From positions 1-12,934 of the forward strand of contig JACMLC010000787.1 in NCBI GenBank assembly GCA_014379795.1: a stretch of 12,934 bases of DNA, read 5' to 3'. Below, one piece after another: positions 5,811-12,742 of the stretch (position 1 is the stretch's first letter; every line of letters begins with the position of its first letter). Below the pieces are notes generated by a model. It was not told where the DNA came from. It worked only from the letters and a program-made list of their open reading frames with translations, and searched no databases. The position numbers and the translations under genes are program-made. Source of the DNA: Pyrinomonadaceae bacterium. Its GTDB lineage: Bacteria > Acidobacteriota > Blastocatellia > Pyrinomonadales > Pyrinomonadaceae.

Positions 5811-6200
5811 TTACGTGAGCGCGATGCTGTGGGAATTGGTGTTTTGTTGCTCGACGTTGTTGCGCACTTTCAAGAGGCGGTCAAGCATCTCGGCGCATTC
5901 GGCGCTGCGCGAGGCCAGTTGCGAGTCTGCCTGTTCATGCAGGCGTTTGAGGCGATGCAATTCGTCCGCGATGTGAAGCGCGGCGAGGATAGCAACTTTG
6001 AGTGAATCAACGGTGAGCGTGCCCGAAGAAATCTCGCGCATGCGATTATCAACAAACTCCGCGAGCTGCGTGATGTATTCGCTGTCGCCGTCGGAACGAA
6101 TGTTGTAGGTCTGATTGTAAATCTCGACACGGATTGTTGGCGTCATTGTTGCATCCATATTGCCTTTGCCCAAACCGATGCGTCCGTCTGCATTTTTCAT
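5811..6200 (-). CDS. zapA: Cell division protein ZapA
   Basis: A 129-residue protein. The core, IRVEIYNQTYNIRSDGDSEY, ITQLAEFVDNRMREISSG and DSLKVAILAALHIADELHRL, is the ZapA signature: a small alpha/beta head followed by a long coiled-coil helix that tetramerises. It bundles FtsZ filaments at the division site in the cytoplasm. The ATG at 6200 overlaps the stop of the preceding coiled-coil gene in an ATGA, so translation is probably coupled. GGAGG lies about ten bases upstream. An internal ATG fifteen codons in is an alternative. The next element downstream is the 6S RNA gene, as in many bacteria. Confidence 0.9.
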   Translation of the reverse strand: MKNADGRIGLGKGNMDATMTPTIRVEIYNQTYNIRSDGDSEYITQLAEFVDNRMREISSGTLTVDSLKVAILAALHIADELHRLKRLHEQADSQLASRSAECAEMLDRLLKVRNNVEQQNTNSHSIALT

Positions 6201-6478
6201 TTGCGCACGGCCTCCGCCATTTCGGGATCAAGCGCGGCGATGGCATCCAGCATGGCTTCGACTTTCATGCGCACTGTGTCGCGCTCGGAAAGCAGTCGCT
6301 CGACCTGTGATTCGAGCCTCTCTTTCTCGCCCAGCAGGCTGCCCAGCTCGCGCCGAATCGAAGCGATCTCGCGTTCCAAACCCTCTTTCTCCTGACGAAG
6401 CGTTTTCGTCAGCTCGATGGTGCGGTAAATTTTGTCTTCCAGATGTGAGAATTTTTCCAATCCCGATAATCCGACCAT
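6197..6478 (-). CDS. ZapB-like coiled-coil protein
   Basis: A 93-residue, almost wholly helical and highly charged protein. It opens MVGLSGLEKFSHLEDKIYRT and continues with heptad-like LRQEKEGLEREIASIRRELG and SLLGEKERLESQVERLLSER. Length, composition and coupling to zapA fit the ZapB-like division coiled coils that connect ZapA and FtsZ to the nucleoid terminus. Sequence alone cannot prove orthology. The start is ambiguous between tandem ATGs at 6481 and 6478. GGAG is four and seven bases upstream respectively, and the second is preferred. It ends in a 4-nt overlap with zapA. Confidence 0.7.
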   Translation of the reverse strand: MVGLSGLEKFSHLEDKIYRTIELTKTLRQEKEGLEREIASIRRELGSLLGEKERLESQVERLLSERDTVRMKVEAMLDAIAALDPEMAEAVRK

Positions 6479-6526
6479 CATGTATCTCCGGGGAACCGCG
6501 AGCGGCACGTTAGACGAGCTGTTGTG

Positions 6527-6556
6527 ATTATGCGCCCGCGACGTGTGCGAGCGCAA
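6527..6556 (-). promoter_or_regulatory. Possible promoter of the zapB-like/zapA unit
   Basis: On the minus strand TTGCGC (6556-6551) and CATAAT (6532-6527) are 18 bp apart, about 50 bp upstream of the zapB-like start. Moderate match only, but it sits in the only sizeable gap upstream of this unit. Confidence 0.35.
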
Positions 6557-6571
6557 GACGAAAAACAGAAT

Positions 6572-6600
6572 ACAGAAGTCAGGAGCCGGAAGTCAGAAGA
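6572..6600 (+). repeat. Single heptamer array downstream of pheT
   Basis: A degenerate period-7 array (CAGAAGT, CAGGAGC, CGGAAGT, CAGAAGA) lies about 50 bases beyond the pheT stop. No complementary arm is found nearby. It belongs to the same type of repeat as the palindromes at other gene junctions. Confidence 0.55.
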
Positions 6601-6652
6601 AAAACATGCGCCGGACGTTCGCGCTCTGTCCCCTTCTTCTTTCCTTTCTCCT

Positions 6653-8800
6653 TTACACTCTTAATTGCGCATCGAATTTTTCTTCGAGCGTGTTGACGAT
6701 TTGATTGTGCATTTGGTCAACCTCTTCGTCGCGCAGCGTGCGGTCGTCGGCGCGATATTCAAGGCGCAAGGTGACGGAGCGTTTTCCTTCCGGCAGATTC
6801 GCTCCCTCATAAGTTCCTACGAGCTTTGCCTCGCGGCAATGCTCGACCGCTTCATCGCGCACGGCCTGAAGCAAGTTTGCCAGCGTGACGCGCCGCGCCA
6901 CCAGCAAAGAGACATCGCGCGTCACAATCGGAAAGCGCGAGAGCGGCGTGTATAGCACAGTTGCTTGCGTCGCTTCAAGCAAGTCCGTCAAATCCACTTC
7001 CGCAACATAGACAGCCTGCTTAAATTTGTAGTCGGCAGCGACAGCTTCCGCGAGCCTGCCGATGTAACCGATCTGCTTGCCATCGCTCAAACTAATCGCA
7101 GCCGTCTGTCCTTCGCGCAGGTGTCGCACGCTCGCTTCATCAAACTTCAGCGGCAGCAAATTCATCGCCGCCGCAGCGGATTCAAGCGCGCCCTTCAAAT
7201 CATAGAAATTAATTTCGCGCGGCGCGCCTGCTAAATTCTCTTCTGTCGCTCCGCCCGTTGCGACCAGAGCCAGAGACTCACGCTCAAGCGGCAGCTCGCC
7301 GCCCGTCGGCGCAGACGCGAAGATGCGTCCCGTCTCGAACAGGCGCACATCGCGCGTGCCGTGATTGAAATTATGCCTGACCGATTCCAGCAATCCGACG
7401 AGCAGCGTCGGGCGCATCCGCGTCGCGCCTTCGATAATCGAATTGCTCAAAGAGACAAAATTATCTTCACGCTTGCTCTCTTCCGCATAGGCGGGCAGCA
7501 GCTCGAACATTCCGTCGTGTGCGGCATCAATAAAACTGAAATTGACGGCTTCGTCAAAACCGCAGGCGAGAACAGCCTGCCGCATCGAGCGTTTCTTCAA
7601 CTCGCTCGGCTGGTATTCGCCCGCGATGCCGGAGGCGGGCAATTCCGTCGCAATCTTGTTATACCCTGTGTGGCGCGCGACTTCTTCGACAAGGTCTTCT
7701 TCGATTTCAATGTCAACACGCCACGTCGGAGCGACAAAGCTCATCTGCGAATGCAGATTGACGGGCATCTCTTCGGGAATGCCGTCGCGAAAGCTCCATG
7801 CTTCCTCGCTGGTAGAAACGCTGTCACATTCCGCAAAGCCAAGCCCCGTCAAAATTCTTTCAATCTCTGCGGTCGGCACGCGCAGGCCTGTGAGAGCCTC
7901 TACGCGCTCAGGCCGCAGGGACACGATTGGCTGTTTGAGCGGGCGCGGGTAAACGTCAATCGCATTTTCAGTCGCGACACCGCCCGCCAGCTCACAGACA
8001 AGGGCGACGCAACGCTCCTGCGCACGCAGGACATTGGCGTAATCCGTTCCGCGCTCAAAGCGATTAGAGGCTTCCGTTCGCATGCCTAAGATGCGTGCGG
8101 TGCGACGGACAGAATCAGGATTGAAATACGCGCTCTCAATCAAAACATCTTCGGTCGCCTCAGAGATTTCCGAATCTTCGCCGCCCATCACTCCTGCTAA
8201 GGCGACGGCGCGCGCGGCATCCGCGATGACCAGCATCTGTGTATCAAGCTCGCGCTCAACTCCGTCCAGCGTTGTCAGCTTCTCTCCTGCTAGAGCACGC
8301 CTGACAACGATTCTCTGCTCTGTAAGCTTTGCCAGATCGAAAGCATGAAGGGGCTGCCCCATCTCATGCAACACGTAGTTAGTGATGTCCGCGACGTTAT
8401 TGATCGCGCGCTGGCCGATGGCCTCAAGCCGTTTGACCAGCCAATCGGGCGAAGGCGCAATCTTCACGCCGCGCACGACCCTCGCGGCGTAACGCGGGCA
8501 CAAATCAGCATCGAGGATTTTCACAGAGGTAAACTCTTCCGCGAGCTGCGCGACGGGCTTCGGCTTTGATTCGGGCAAGCGCACGCGCAAATTTTCCAAC
8601 GCCGCCACTTCGCGCGCCACTCCCAAATGCGAGAGGCAATCCGGGCGATTCGATGTCAGGTCAATATCCAGCACGTAATCGTCGCCTGCTTCATGCACGC
8701 CTTCGACGGCGAGGCCGAGCATCGTCAAACGCTCTGCCAGCTCGCGCGGCGCGAGGCTTGTATTTGCCAGTTCACGAAGCCAGTTATAACTAATGTTCAT
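6653..8800 (-). CDS. pheT: Phenylalanine--tRNA ligase beta subunit, short form
   Basis: A 715-residue beta subunit of the (alphabeta)2 enzyme that charges tRNA-Phe. The N-terminus MNISYNWLRELANTSLAPRE and the TSNRPDCLSHLGVAREVAAL segment are normal. The B3/B4 editing region follows (YAARVVRGVKIAPSPDWLVK, NNVADITNYVLHEMGQPLHA), then B5 (SLRPERVEALTGLRVP) and the catalytic-like domain (PTWRVDIEIEEDLVEEVARH). A C-terminal FDX-ACB anticodon-binding domain begins near SRFPIVTRDVSLLV. Between residues about 37 and 42 the usual ~110-residue tRNA-binding OB domain is absent, explaining 715 rather than ~800 residues. The frame is continuous, so this is not an obvious frameshift. No Shine-Dalgarno is visible before the ATG at 8800. 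It is separated from pheS by a WG-repeat gene. Confidence 0.95.
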   Translation of the reverse strand: MNISYNWLRELANTSLAPRELAERLTMLGLAVEGVHEAGDDYVLDIDLTSNRPDCLSHLGVAREVAALENLRVRLPESKPKPVAQLAEEFTSVKILDADLCPRYAARVVRGVKIAPSPDWLVKRLEAIGQRAINNVADITNYVLHEMGQPLHAFDLAKLTEQRIVVRRALAGEKLTTLDGVERELDTQMLVIADAARAVALAGVMGGEDSEISEATEDVLIESAYFNPDSVRRTARILGMRTEASNRFERGTDYANVLRAQERCVALVCELAGGVATENAIDVYPRPLKQPIVSLRPERVEALTGLRVPTAEIERILTGLGFAECDSVSTSEEAWSFRDGIPEEMPVNLHSQMSFVAPTWRVDIEIEEDLVEEVARHTGYNKIATELPASGIAGEYQPSELKKRSMRQAVLACGFDEAVNFSFIDAAHDGMFELLPAYAEESKREDNFVSLSNSIIEGATRMRPTLLVGLLESVRHNFNHGTRDVRLFETGRIFASAPTGGELPLERESLALVATGGATEENLAGAPREINFYDLKGALESAAAAMNLLPLKFDEASVRHLREGQTAAISLSDGKQIGYIGRLAEAVAADYKFKQAVYVAEVDLTDLLEATQATVLYTPLSRFPIVTRDVSLLVARRVTLANLLQAVRDEAVEHCREAKLVGTYEGANLPEGKRSVTLRLEYRADDRTLRDEEVDQMHNQIVNTLEEKFDAQLRV

Positions 8801-8845
8801 ATTCGATGATGAGAGCGATGCTATTTAACCCAATTTGGCTGTTAA

Positions 8846-9010
8846 AAAATTGCCACTAGCTTTAGCTAGTGGAGACATAGCACAACAGAAAGCAGGCTTT
8901 AGCCAAAATATAGATCAATCCTAGTCCTTAGTGCTTTAGCGCAATTGTTTGGCTAAAGCCAAAAGCTAAGGAACAAACATTGCTCCACTAGCTAAAGCTA
9001 GTAGCAATTT
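8846..9010. repeat. Nested palindromic element (GCTTTAGC family)
   Basis: This fills most of the gap between the WG gene and pheT. Outer arms 8846-8873 and 8983-9010 are inverted copies differing at one of 28 positions. Each contains its own palindrome CCACTAGCT-TT-AGCTAGTGG or close variant. Inner palindromes GGCTTTAGCC (8895-8904) and GGCTAAAGCC (8951-8960) form a second inverted pair. A further TGCTTTAGCGC lies near 8932-8942. The 8-base core GCTTTAGC or its complement occurs five times in 165 bp. No ORF is present. It resembles a non-autonomous REP/MITE-type element, but I cannot assign a family. Confidence 0.8.
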
Positions 9011-9083
9011 AAGCAATCCACCGACACTTCTATAAATAGCAACTTGTGTTATTTACTTCATAACAATAAAGCTATTCAAAGGT

Positions 9084-10079
9084 TCACCGCGTCGGCTCCC
9101 AGACAAACTTGCCGGTCTTGTCTATGTAGCCCTGTGTGTTGCCGATCCAGACGCGTGCCAGCCCGTCTCTGAAATTGAGCGCGTTGTCGAATTGCGGCTT
9201 GATGACGAGCGAGCCTTTCCGGTCTATGTAACCGAACTTGCCGCCGAGCTTGATCAGGGCAAGGTCTTCGGCAAAGCCTCTCGTCCATTCAAACTCTGCC
9301 TTGATGACGATCTCTCCGGTCTTGTCTATGTAGCCGAACTTGTTGTCCTGAATCACGGGCGCGAGTCCTTCGGAGAAACTTCCGGCGTAATAAAAGCGCG
9401 GCGCGATTAAAAGCTTTCCGAGCTTGTTGATAAAGCCGTACTGGTTGCCGATCTTGACATTCGCCAGCCCCTCTGAAAAACGAAACGCGTTGTAGTATTC
9501 GGGCTTGATAACGACCTTGCCTTTTTTATCAATAAAGCCGTGCTTGTTATTGAGAATAATCAAGGCCAGCCCTTCGGAAAAAGTAAAAGCCTTGTCGTAT
9601 TGCATCTTGATAACAACTTTTCCGGTCTTGTCTATAAAGCCGTACTTGCGGTCAACCATCACGACCGCCATGCCTTCGTCAAAACTCTCGACGGCATCGA
9701 ACTGCGTCCCGATAACGAGCTTGCCCGTCTTGTCTATAAAGCCTCGTCGCGGCTGTTGCCCGCCGGTCTGCACGGATGCCAAACCTTCTGCGAACGGGCT
9801 GGCAAAGTCCACTTGCGTTAGCTCGATGACCATCTTTCCCGAACGGTCAATGATGCCGCGCTTGTCGCCTGCTCTGACATAAGCCAAGCCTTCCGAAAAA
9901 TCCCATCCATCCACAAACTGCGGCTCGATGACTACTTTGCCGTGACGGTCAATGTATCCGACCTTGCCGTCTTTACGAATCGGATACAACCCGCCCGCAT
10001 CCTTCTTACGCGCCTGCTGCGCGCCCACGCCAACCGGCAGCGCGATAAAGAAGATAAGGAATGCGAGAAACGTTTTCAT
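9084..10079 (-). CDS. Secreted WG-repeat protein
   Basis: 331 residues from the ATG at 10079, chosen because a signal peptide follows at once (MKTFLAFLIFFIALPVGVGA, cleavage near GAQQ). The upstream reading to 10145 would translate the heptamer array. The rest is eight WG-type repeats of about 34-42 residues plus a short ninth, each with a GYIDKTGKVVI-like strand pair and a FSEGLA segment. The first begins near KVGYIDRHGKVVIEPQF and the last near QGYIDKTGKFV. WG (KWG) repeats are thought to fold into a beta-rich repeat solenoid or propeller-like structure; ligands are unknown. It probably works in the periplasm or outside the cell. It interrupts pheS-pheT and has no visible Shine-Dalgarno, its 5' leader being the heptamer array. 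Confidence 0.85.
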   Translation of the reverse strand: MKTFLAFLIFFIALPVGVGAQQARKKDAGGLYPIRKDGKVGYIDRHGKVVIEPQFVDGWDFSEGLAYVRAGDKRGIIDRSGKMVIELTQVDFASPFAEGLASVQTGGQQPRRGFIDKTGKLVIGTQFDAVESFDEGMAVVMVDRKYGFIDKTGKVVIKMQYDKAFTFSEGLALIILNNKHGFIDKKGKVVIKPEYYNAFRFSEGLANVKIGNQYGFINKLGKLLIAPRFYYAGSFSEGLAPVIQDNKFGYIDKTGEIVIKAEFEWTRGFAEDLALIKLGGKFGYIDRKGSLVIKPQFDNALNFRDGLARVWIGNTQGYIDKTGKFVWEPTR

Positions 10080-10080
10080 A

Positions 10081-10160
10081 AGTGACGAGTGATGAGTGAT
10101 GAGTGATGAGTGATAAGAGACATGCTGTTTCTCATCACTCATCACTCATCACTCATCACT
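10081..10160. repeat. Heptamer palindrome between pheS and the WG gene (AGTGATG)
   Basis: The right arm 10131-10160 is four full heptamers of CTCATCA on the plus strand. The left arm 10081-10119 is its inverted partner with one mismatch over 30 bases. The loop is about 11 nt. It starts three bases after the pheS TAA and runs to one base before the WG start codon. The right arm is identical over 30 nt to the array at 11727-11756. Confidence 0.9.
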
Positions 10161-10163
10161 GTT

Positions 10164-11264
10164 TTAATTGAACTGTTCGAGAAAGCGCACGTCGTTTTCG
10201 AACAGCAGGCGTATGTCGTCGAGCTTGTACATCAAGGCCGCCATTCGATCCAGACCGAAGCCGAAGGCAAAGCCGGAAAAAATCTCCGGGTCAATCGAGA
10301 CGGCGCGCAAGACGTTCGGATGCACCATCCCGCAACCACCCAGCTCAATCCAGCCGGAGCCTTTGCAGGTGCGACACCCTTTACCGCCGCATTTGAAGCA
10401 ACTGTAATCCATCTCCGCGCTCGGCTCTGTGAAAGGAAAGTAGGACGGGCGAAACCGCGTCTTGATTTCCGGGCCGAACAGGCGATGGACAAATTCCGAC
10501 AGCGTGCCTTTCAAGTGCGCCATCGTGATGCCGCGATCCACGCACAAGCCTTCGACCTGAAAGAACATAGGGTTGTGCGTCGCGTCCGGCGTGTCTCTGC
10601 GAAAGACCCTGCCGGGCGCGATCATTCGCAGAGGGGCTGTGCGCCGCTCCATCGCATGAATCTGCACGGTCGAAGTTTGCGAGCGCAAAGCAAAGCCTTC
10701 GGTCGTATAAAAAGTATCCTGCGACGCACGCGCCGGATGGCCTTCGGGAATATTGAGCGCGTCAAAATTGTAATAGTCCGTCTCGATCTCGCGGTCATCT
10801 TCAATCGCATAGCCGAGCGAGACGAAAATATCTTCGATGCGCTGGCGCAGGAGCGTAATCGGATGCAAATGCCCGCGACGCGGGCGCGTGCCCGGCAATG
10901 TCACATCAATGCGCTCGCGCTCTGTGCGCGCAACGCTGATAAATTCTTTCAGCGTGGCTTCGGCTTCTTCAAGAGATGCGACGATTTCTGTTTCAAGTTG
11001 CTGCACCTGTTGACCAAAGTCCGCGCGGTCTTCCGCGGCGACGCGCCCGATCAATTTTTTGACCGATGCGAGCGCGCTCTTTTTTCCGGTATGACGCGTG
11101 CGGGCGTCAACCAGCTCGCGCTGCGCCGCTTCAGCTTCGACGAGCGTCAGGCCGTCCAGATTGTTGCTGCCGCGAAAGCGCGCAAAGCGTCCGAACTCTT
11201 GCTCGAACGCTTTGCGTGCAGCTTCAACTGTTTGCTTGTGATCTACAGTTTGCCCTTCCGGCAT
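10164..11264 (-). CDS. pheS: Phenylalanine--tRNA ligase alpha subunit
   Basis: The catalytic subunit of PheRS. 366 residues from the ATG at 11264 (GAGGA nine bases upstream); in-frame GTG and TTG codons just before it are possible alternatives. The N-terminal ~110 residues form the tRNA-contacting coiled coil. The class II core follows, with RRGHLHPITLLRQRIEDIFV, then motif 2 in RVFRRDTPDATHNPMFFQVE, and motif 3 in FAFGFGLDRMAALMY. A four-Cys insertion (Cys289, 292, 297 and 300, CFKCGGKGCRTC) lies after FTEPSAEMDY; the spacing suggests a zinc knuckle, as seen in many bacterial PheS. It starts 18 bp after rplT and is presumably cotranscribed with it. Confidence 0.96.
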   Translation of the reverse strand: MPEGQTVDHKQTVEAARKAFEQEFGRFARFRGSNNLDGLTLVEAEAAQRELVDARTRHTGKKSALASVKKLIGRVAAEDRADFGQQVQQLETEIVASLEEAEATLKEFISVARTERERIDVTLPGTRPRRGHLHPITLLRQRIEDIFVSLGYAIEDDREIETDYYNFDALNIPEGHPARASQDTFYTTEGFALRSQTSTVQIHAMERRTAPLRMIAPGRVFRRDTPDATHNPMFFQVEGLCVDRGITMAHLKGTLSEFVHRLFGPEIKTRFRPSYFPFTEPSAEMDYSCFKCGGKGCRTCKGSGWIELGGCGMVHPNVLRAVSIDPEIFSGFAFGFGLDRMAALMYKLDDIRLLFENDVRFLEQFN

Positions 11265-11282
11265 CACCAAAAATCCTCTTCG

Positions 11283-11666
11283 CTAAGCTGCCGCCCTTTG
11301 TTGCTGTTCGTTCTCAAGCGCGCTCTTGACCTGTCCTGAAAGGTCTGTAAAAGCATCAGGCGAGTTGGCGGCCAAATCGGCTAGCACCTTGCGGTCAAGC
11401 TCTATGCCCGCGACTTTCAGGCCGTGCATGAATTGCGAATAGTTCAGGCCGTTCAAGCGCGCTGCGGCTCCGATGCGAACGATCCACAGGCTGCGAAAAT
11501 CTCGCTTCTTGAGCTTGCGCCCCGTATAAGCGAAGTTCAGACCGCGCTCAACAGACTCTTTGGCAGAGCGGTAGAGCTTGGATTTAGTTCCGCGATAACC
11601 CTTGGCTAATTTTAATATCTTCTTGCGTTTTTCGAGACGCTTATTTCCACGTTTTGCTCTTGGCAT
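11283..11666 (-). CDS. rplT: 50S ribosomal protein L20
   Basis: A 127-residue L20: MPRAKRGNKRLEKRKKILKL, AKGYRGTKSKLYRSAKESVE, RDFRSLWIVRIGAAARLNGL and NYSQFMHGLKVAGIELDRKV are all diagnostic. The basic N-terminal extension threads into 23S rRNA during early 50S assembly. It is slightly longer than the usual ~117-120 residues, through an Ala/Gln-rich C-terminus. GGGGA lies 7-8 bases before the ATG at 11666. In enterics L20 represses this operon. No equivalent operator pseudoknot was recognised here. Confidence 0.97.
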   Translation of the reverse strand: MPRAKRGNKRLEKRKKILKLAKGYRGTKSKLYRSAKESVERGLNFAYTGRKLKKRDFRSLWIVRIGAAARLNGLNYSQFMHGLKVAGIELDRKVLADLAANSPDAFTDLSGQVKSALENEQQQRAAA

Positions 11667-11726
11667 AATTCATTCCCCTTTCCATAAAAGGGATAAGGAC
11701 GCTGTGGCAAGGATGAAATAAAAACT

Positions 11727-11756
11727 CTCATCACTCATCACTCATCACTCATCACT
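11727..11756 (-). repeat. Single heptamer array between rpmI and rplT (AGTGATG)
   Basis: Four and a bit tandem AGTGATG heptamers (minus-strand reading) start five bases after the rpmI stop codon. The 30 bases are identical to 10131-10160 in the pheS-WG palindrome. There is no complementary arm before rplT, so this is an unpaired copy. Confidence 0.85.
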
Positions 11757-11761
11757 GTCTT

Positions 11762-11965
11762 TTAGTTTCTTCCATATGGCAGCATCGCTTCGACACGCTT
11801 CTGATCTCCTTCGGAGACGAGACCGTCCGTGTCAAGCTGACGCTTACGTTTAGTAGTTTTTTTGGTCAGGATGTGGCGCGCATGCGAATGGCCGCGCTTG
11901 ATCTTCCCGGTGGCGGTCAGGCGAAACCGCTTCGCCGCGCCCTTATGTGTTTTTAGTTTAGGCAT
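11762..11965 (-). CDS. rpmI: 50S ribosomal protein L35
   Basis: A 67-residue L35: MPKLKTHKGAAKRFRLTATG, KIKRGHSHARHILTKKTTKR and VEAMLPYGRN are typical, as is the strongly basic composition. Tandem ATGs occur at 11968 and 11965. The second gives the conserved MPKLKTHKG start and lies five bases from GGGAG, so it is preferred. It sits in the conserved infC-rpmI-rplT order and stabilises the 50S subunit. Confidence 0.96.
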   Translation of the reverse strand: MPKLKTHKGAAKRFRLTATGKIKRGHSHARHILTKKTTKRKRQLDTDGLVSEGDQKRVEAMLPYGRN

Positions 11966-11980
11966 CATTGCTCCCAAGTA

Positions 11981-12090
11981 TGATTTGCGATTTTAGATTT
12001 GCGATTTGCGATTGGAAGCGGACTAAAGAATTAAAAATTAATTTCCTGTCCTTATCCAATCGAAAATCGGCAATCGCAAATCTAAAATTC
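11981..12090. repeat. Heptamer palindrome between infC and rpmI (GATTTGC)
   Basis: Arms 11981-12016 and 12056-12090 are period-7 arrays of GATTTGC/GATTTTA type. They share a 17-base inverted match (ATTTTAGATTTGCGATT) and are separated by about 40 AT-rich bases. The proximal arm starts directly at the infC stop codon, and the other ends a few bases before the rpmI ribosome binding site. Confidence 0.75.
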
Positions 12091-12723
12091 TTACGTTGCC
12101 GGCGCTGCCGGCGGCGGCGGCGATGGTGGCGATGGTGGCGCAGGCTGTTCAGTCTTCGCGCTTCCCTTGTGCTTTTTCGGCGCGAGAATAATGAACATCT
12201 GGTTGCCTTCCATGCGCGGTCTGGCTTCGACCTCGCCGACATCCGCCAAATCTTTTTCGAGACGTTCGAGAATCCGCGAGCCGAGTTCTCTGTGCGTCAT
12301 CTCGCGCCCGCGAAACCAGATCGTCGCCTTCACCTTATCTCCGTCCGTCAACCATTCGCGCGCGTGCTTCATACGATAGTCATAATCGTGATCGTCTGTG
12401 CCGGGGCGAAACTTGACTTCTTTAACGGTGATAATGACCTGTTTCTTCTTGGCCTCGTTCGCCTTCTTCTTGGCTTCGTACTGAAACTTGCCAAAATCAA
12501 TAATGCGACAGACGGGCGGGTCGGCGGTGGCTGCGACCTCGACCAAGTCCAACCCCTGCTCACGCGCTTTGCGGATGGCTTCGCGCGTCTCCATGACGCC
12601 AAGCTGCTCGCCAGCCTCTCCGATGACGCGTACCTCTGGCACGCGAATTCTTTCGTTAATGCGCGCGACCGGCGCGCGACGATTGTCAGGGCGATGGCCG
12701 CGACCTCGAAAACCAGTAGCTAT
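12091..12723 (-). CDS. infC: Translation initiation factor IF-3, non-canonical ATA start
   Basis: A 210-residue IF-3. The N-terminal domain has RINERIRVPEVRVIGEAGEQ, DLVEVAATADPPVCRIIDFG and KFQYEAKKK. The C-terminal domain has KEVKFRPGTDDHDYDYRMKH, KATIWFRGREMTHRELGSRI and IILAPKK. It binds 30S and enforces correct start-codon selection. After APKKHKGSAK comes a Pro/Ala-rich tail of about 20 residues not found in E. coli. The start is read as ATA at 12723, six bases after a full GGAGGT. No ATG lies between it and the conserved region, and the upstream ATG at 12849 would translate the repeat and overlap thrS. Rare start codons on infC (ATT in E. coli) underlie IF-3 self-repression, so the same control is likely here. 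Confidence 0.93.
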   Translation of the reverse strand: MATGFRGRGHRPDNRRAPVARINERIRVPEVRVIGEAGEQLGVMETREAIRKAREQGLDLVEVAATADPPVCRIIDFGKFQYEAKKKANEAKKKQVIITVKEVKFRPGTDDHDYDYRMKHAREWLTDGDKVKATIWFRGREMTHRELGSRILERLEKDLADVGEVEARPRMEGNQMFIILAPKKHKGSAKTEQPAPPSPPSPPPPAAPAT

Positions 12724-12735
12724 GTCTGCACCTCC
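12721..12735 (-). promoter_or_regulatory. infC ribosome binding site and ATA start
   Basis: GGAGGT (12735-12730 on the minus strand), six spacer bases GCAGAC, then ATA at 12723-12721. This strong site directly before a rare start codon decides the infC start. Confidence 0.75.
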
Positions 12736-12742
12736 AGAGTTG

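Noticed and set aside
7361..8089. 242-codon plus-strand ORF opposite pheT
   Set aside because: Antisense shadow of pheT in a GC-biased gene; Arg-rich low-information translation.
6653..8800. PheT shortened by frameshift or assembly error
   Set aside because: The frame is continuous across the missing domain and flanking motifs join smoothly, so a natural short form is preferred.
10080..10145. N-terminal extension of the WG protein to 10145
   Set aside because: The extra residues are translated heptamer repeat (HSSLITHHSSL) and would bury the signal peptide.
10110..11339. 409-codon plus-strand ORF opposite pheS
   Set aside because: It is the complement of a well-conserved pheS, has no ribosome site and its translation resembles no protein family.
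10081..11756. CRISPR-like array
   Set aside because: Units are 7 nt with no spacers, and no cas genes are present.
11667..12090. L20-type autoregulatory pseudoknot or riboswitch near rpmI-rplT
   Set aside because: No recognisable L20 leader structure; the gaps are occupied by heptamer arrays.
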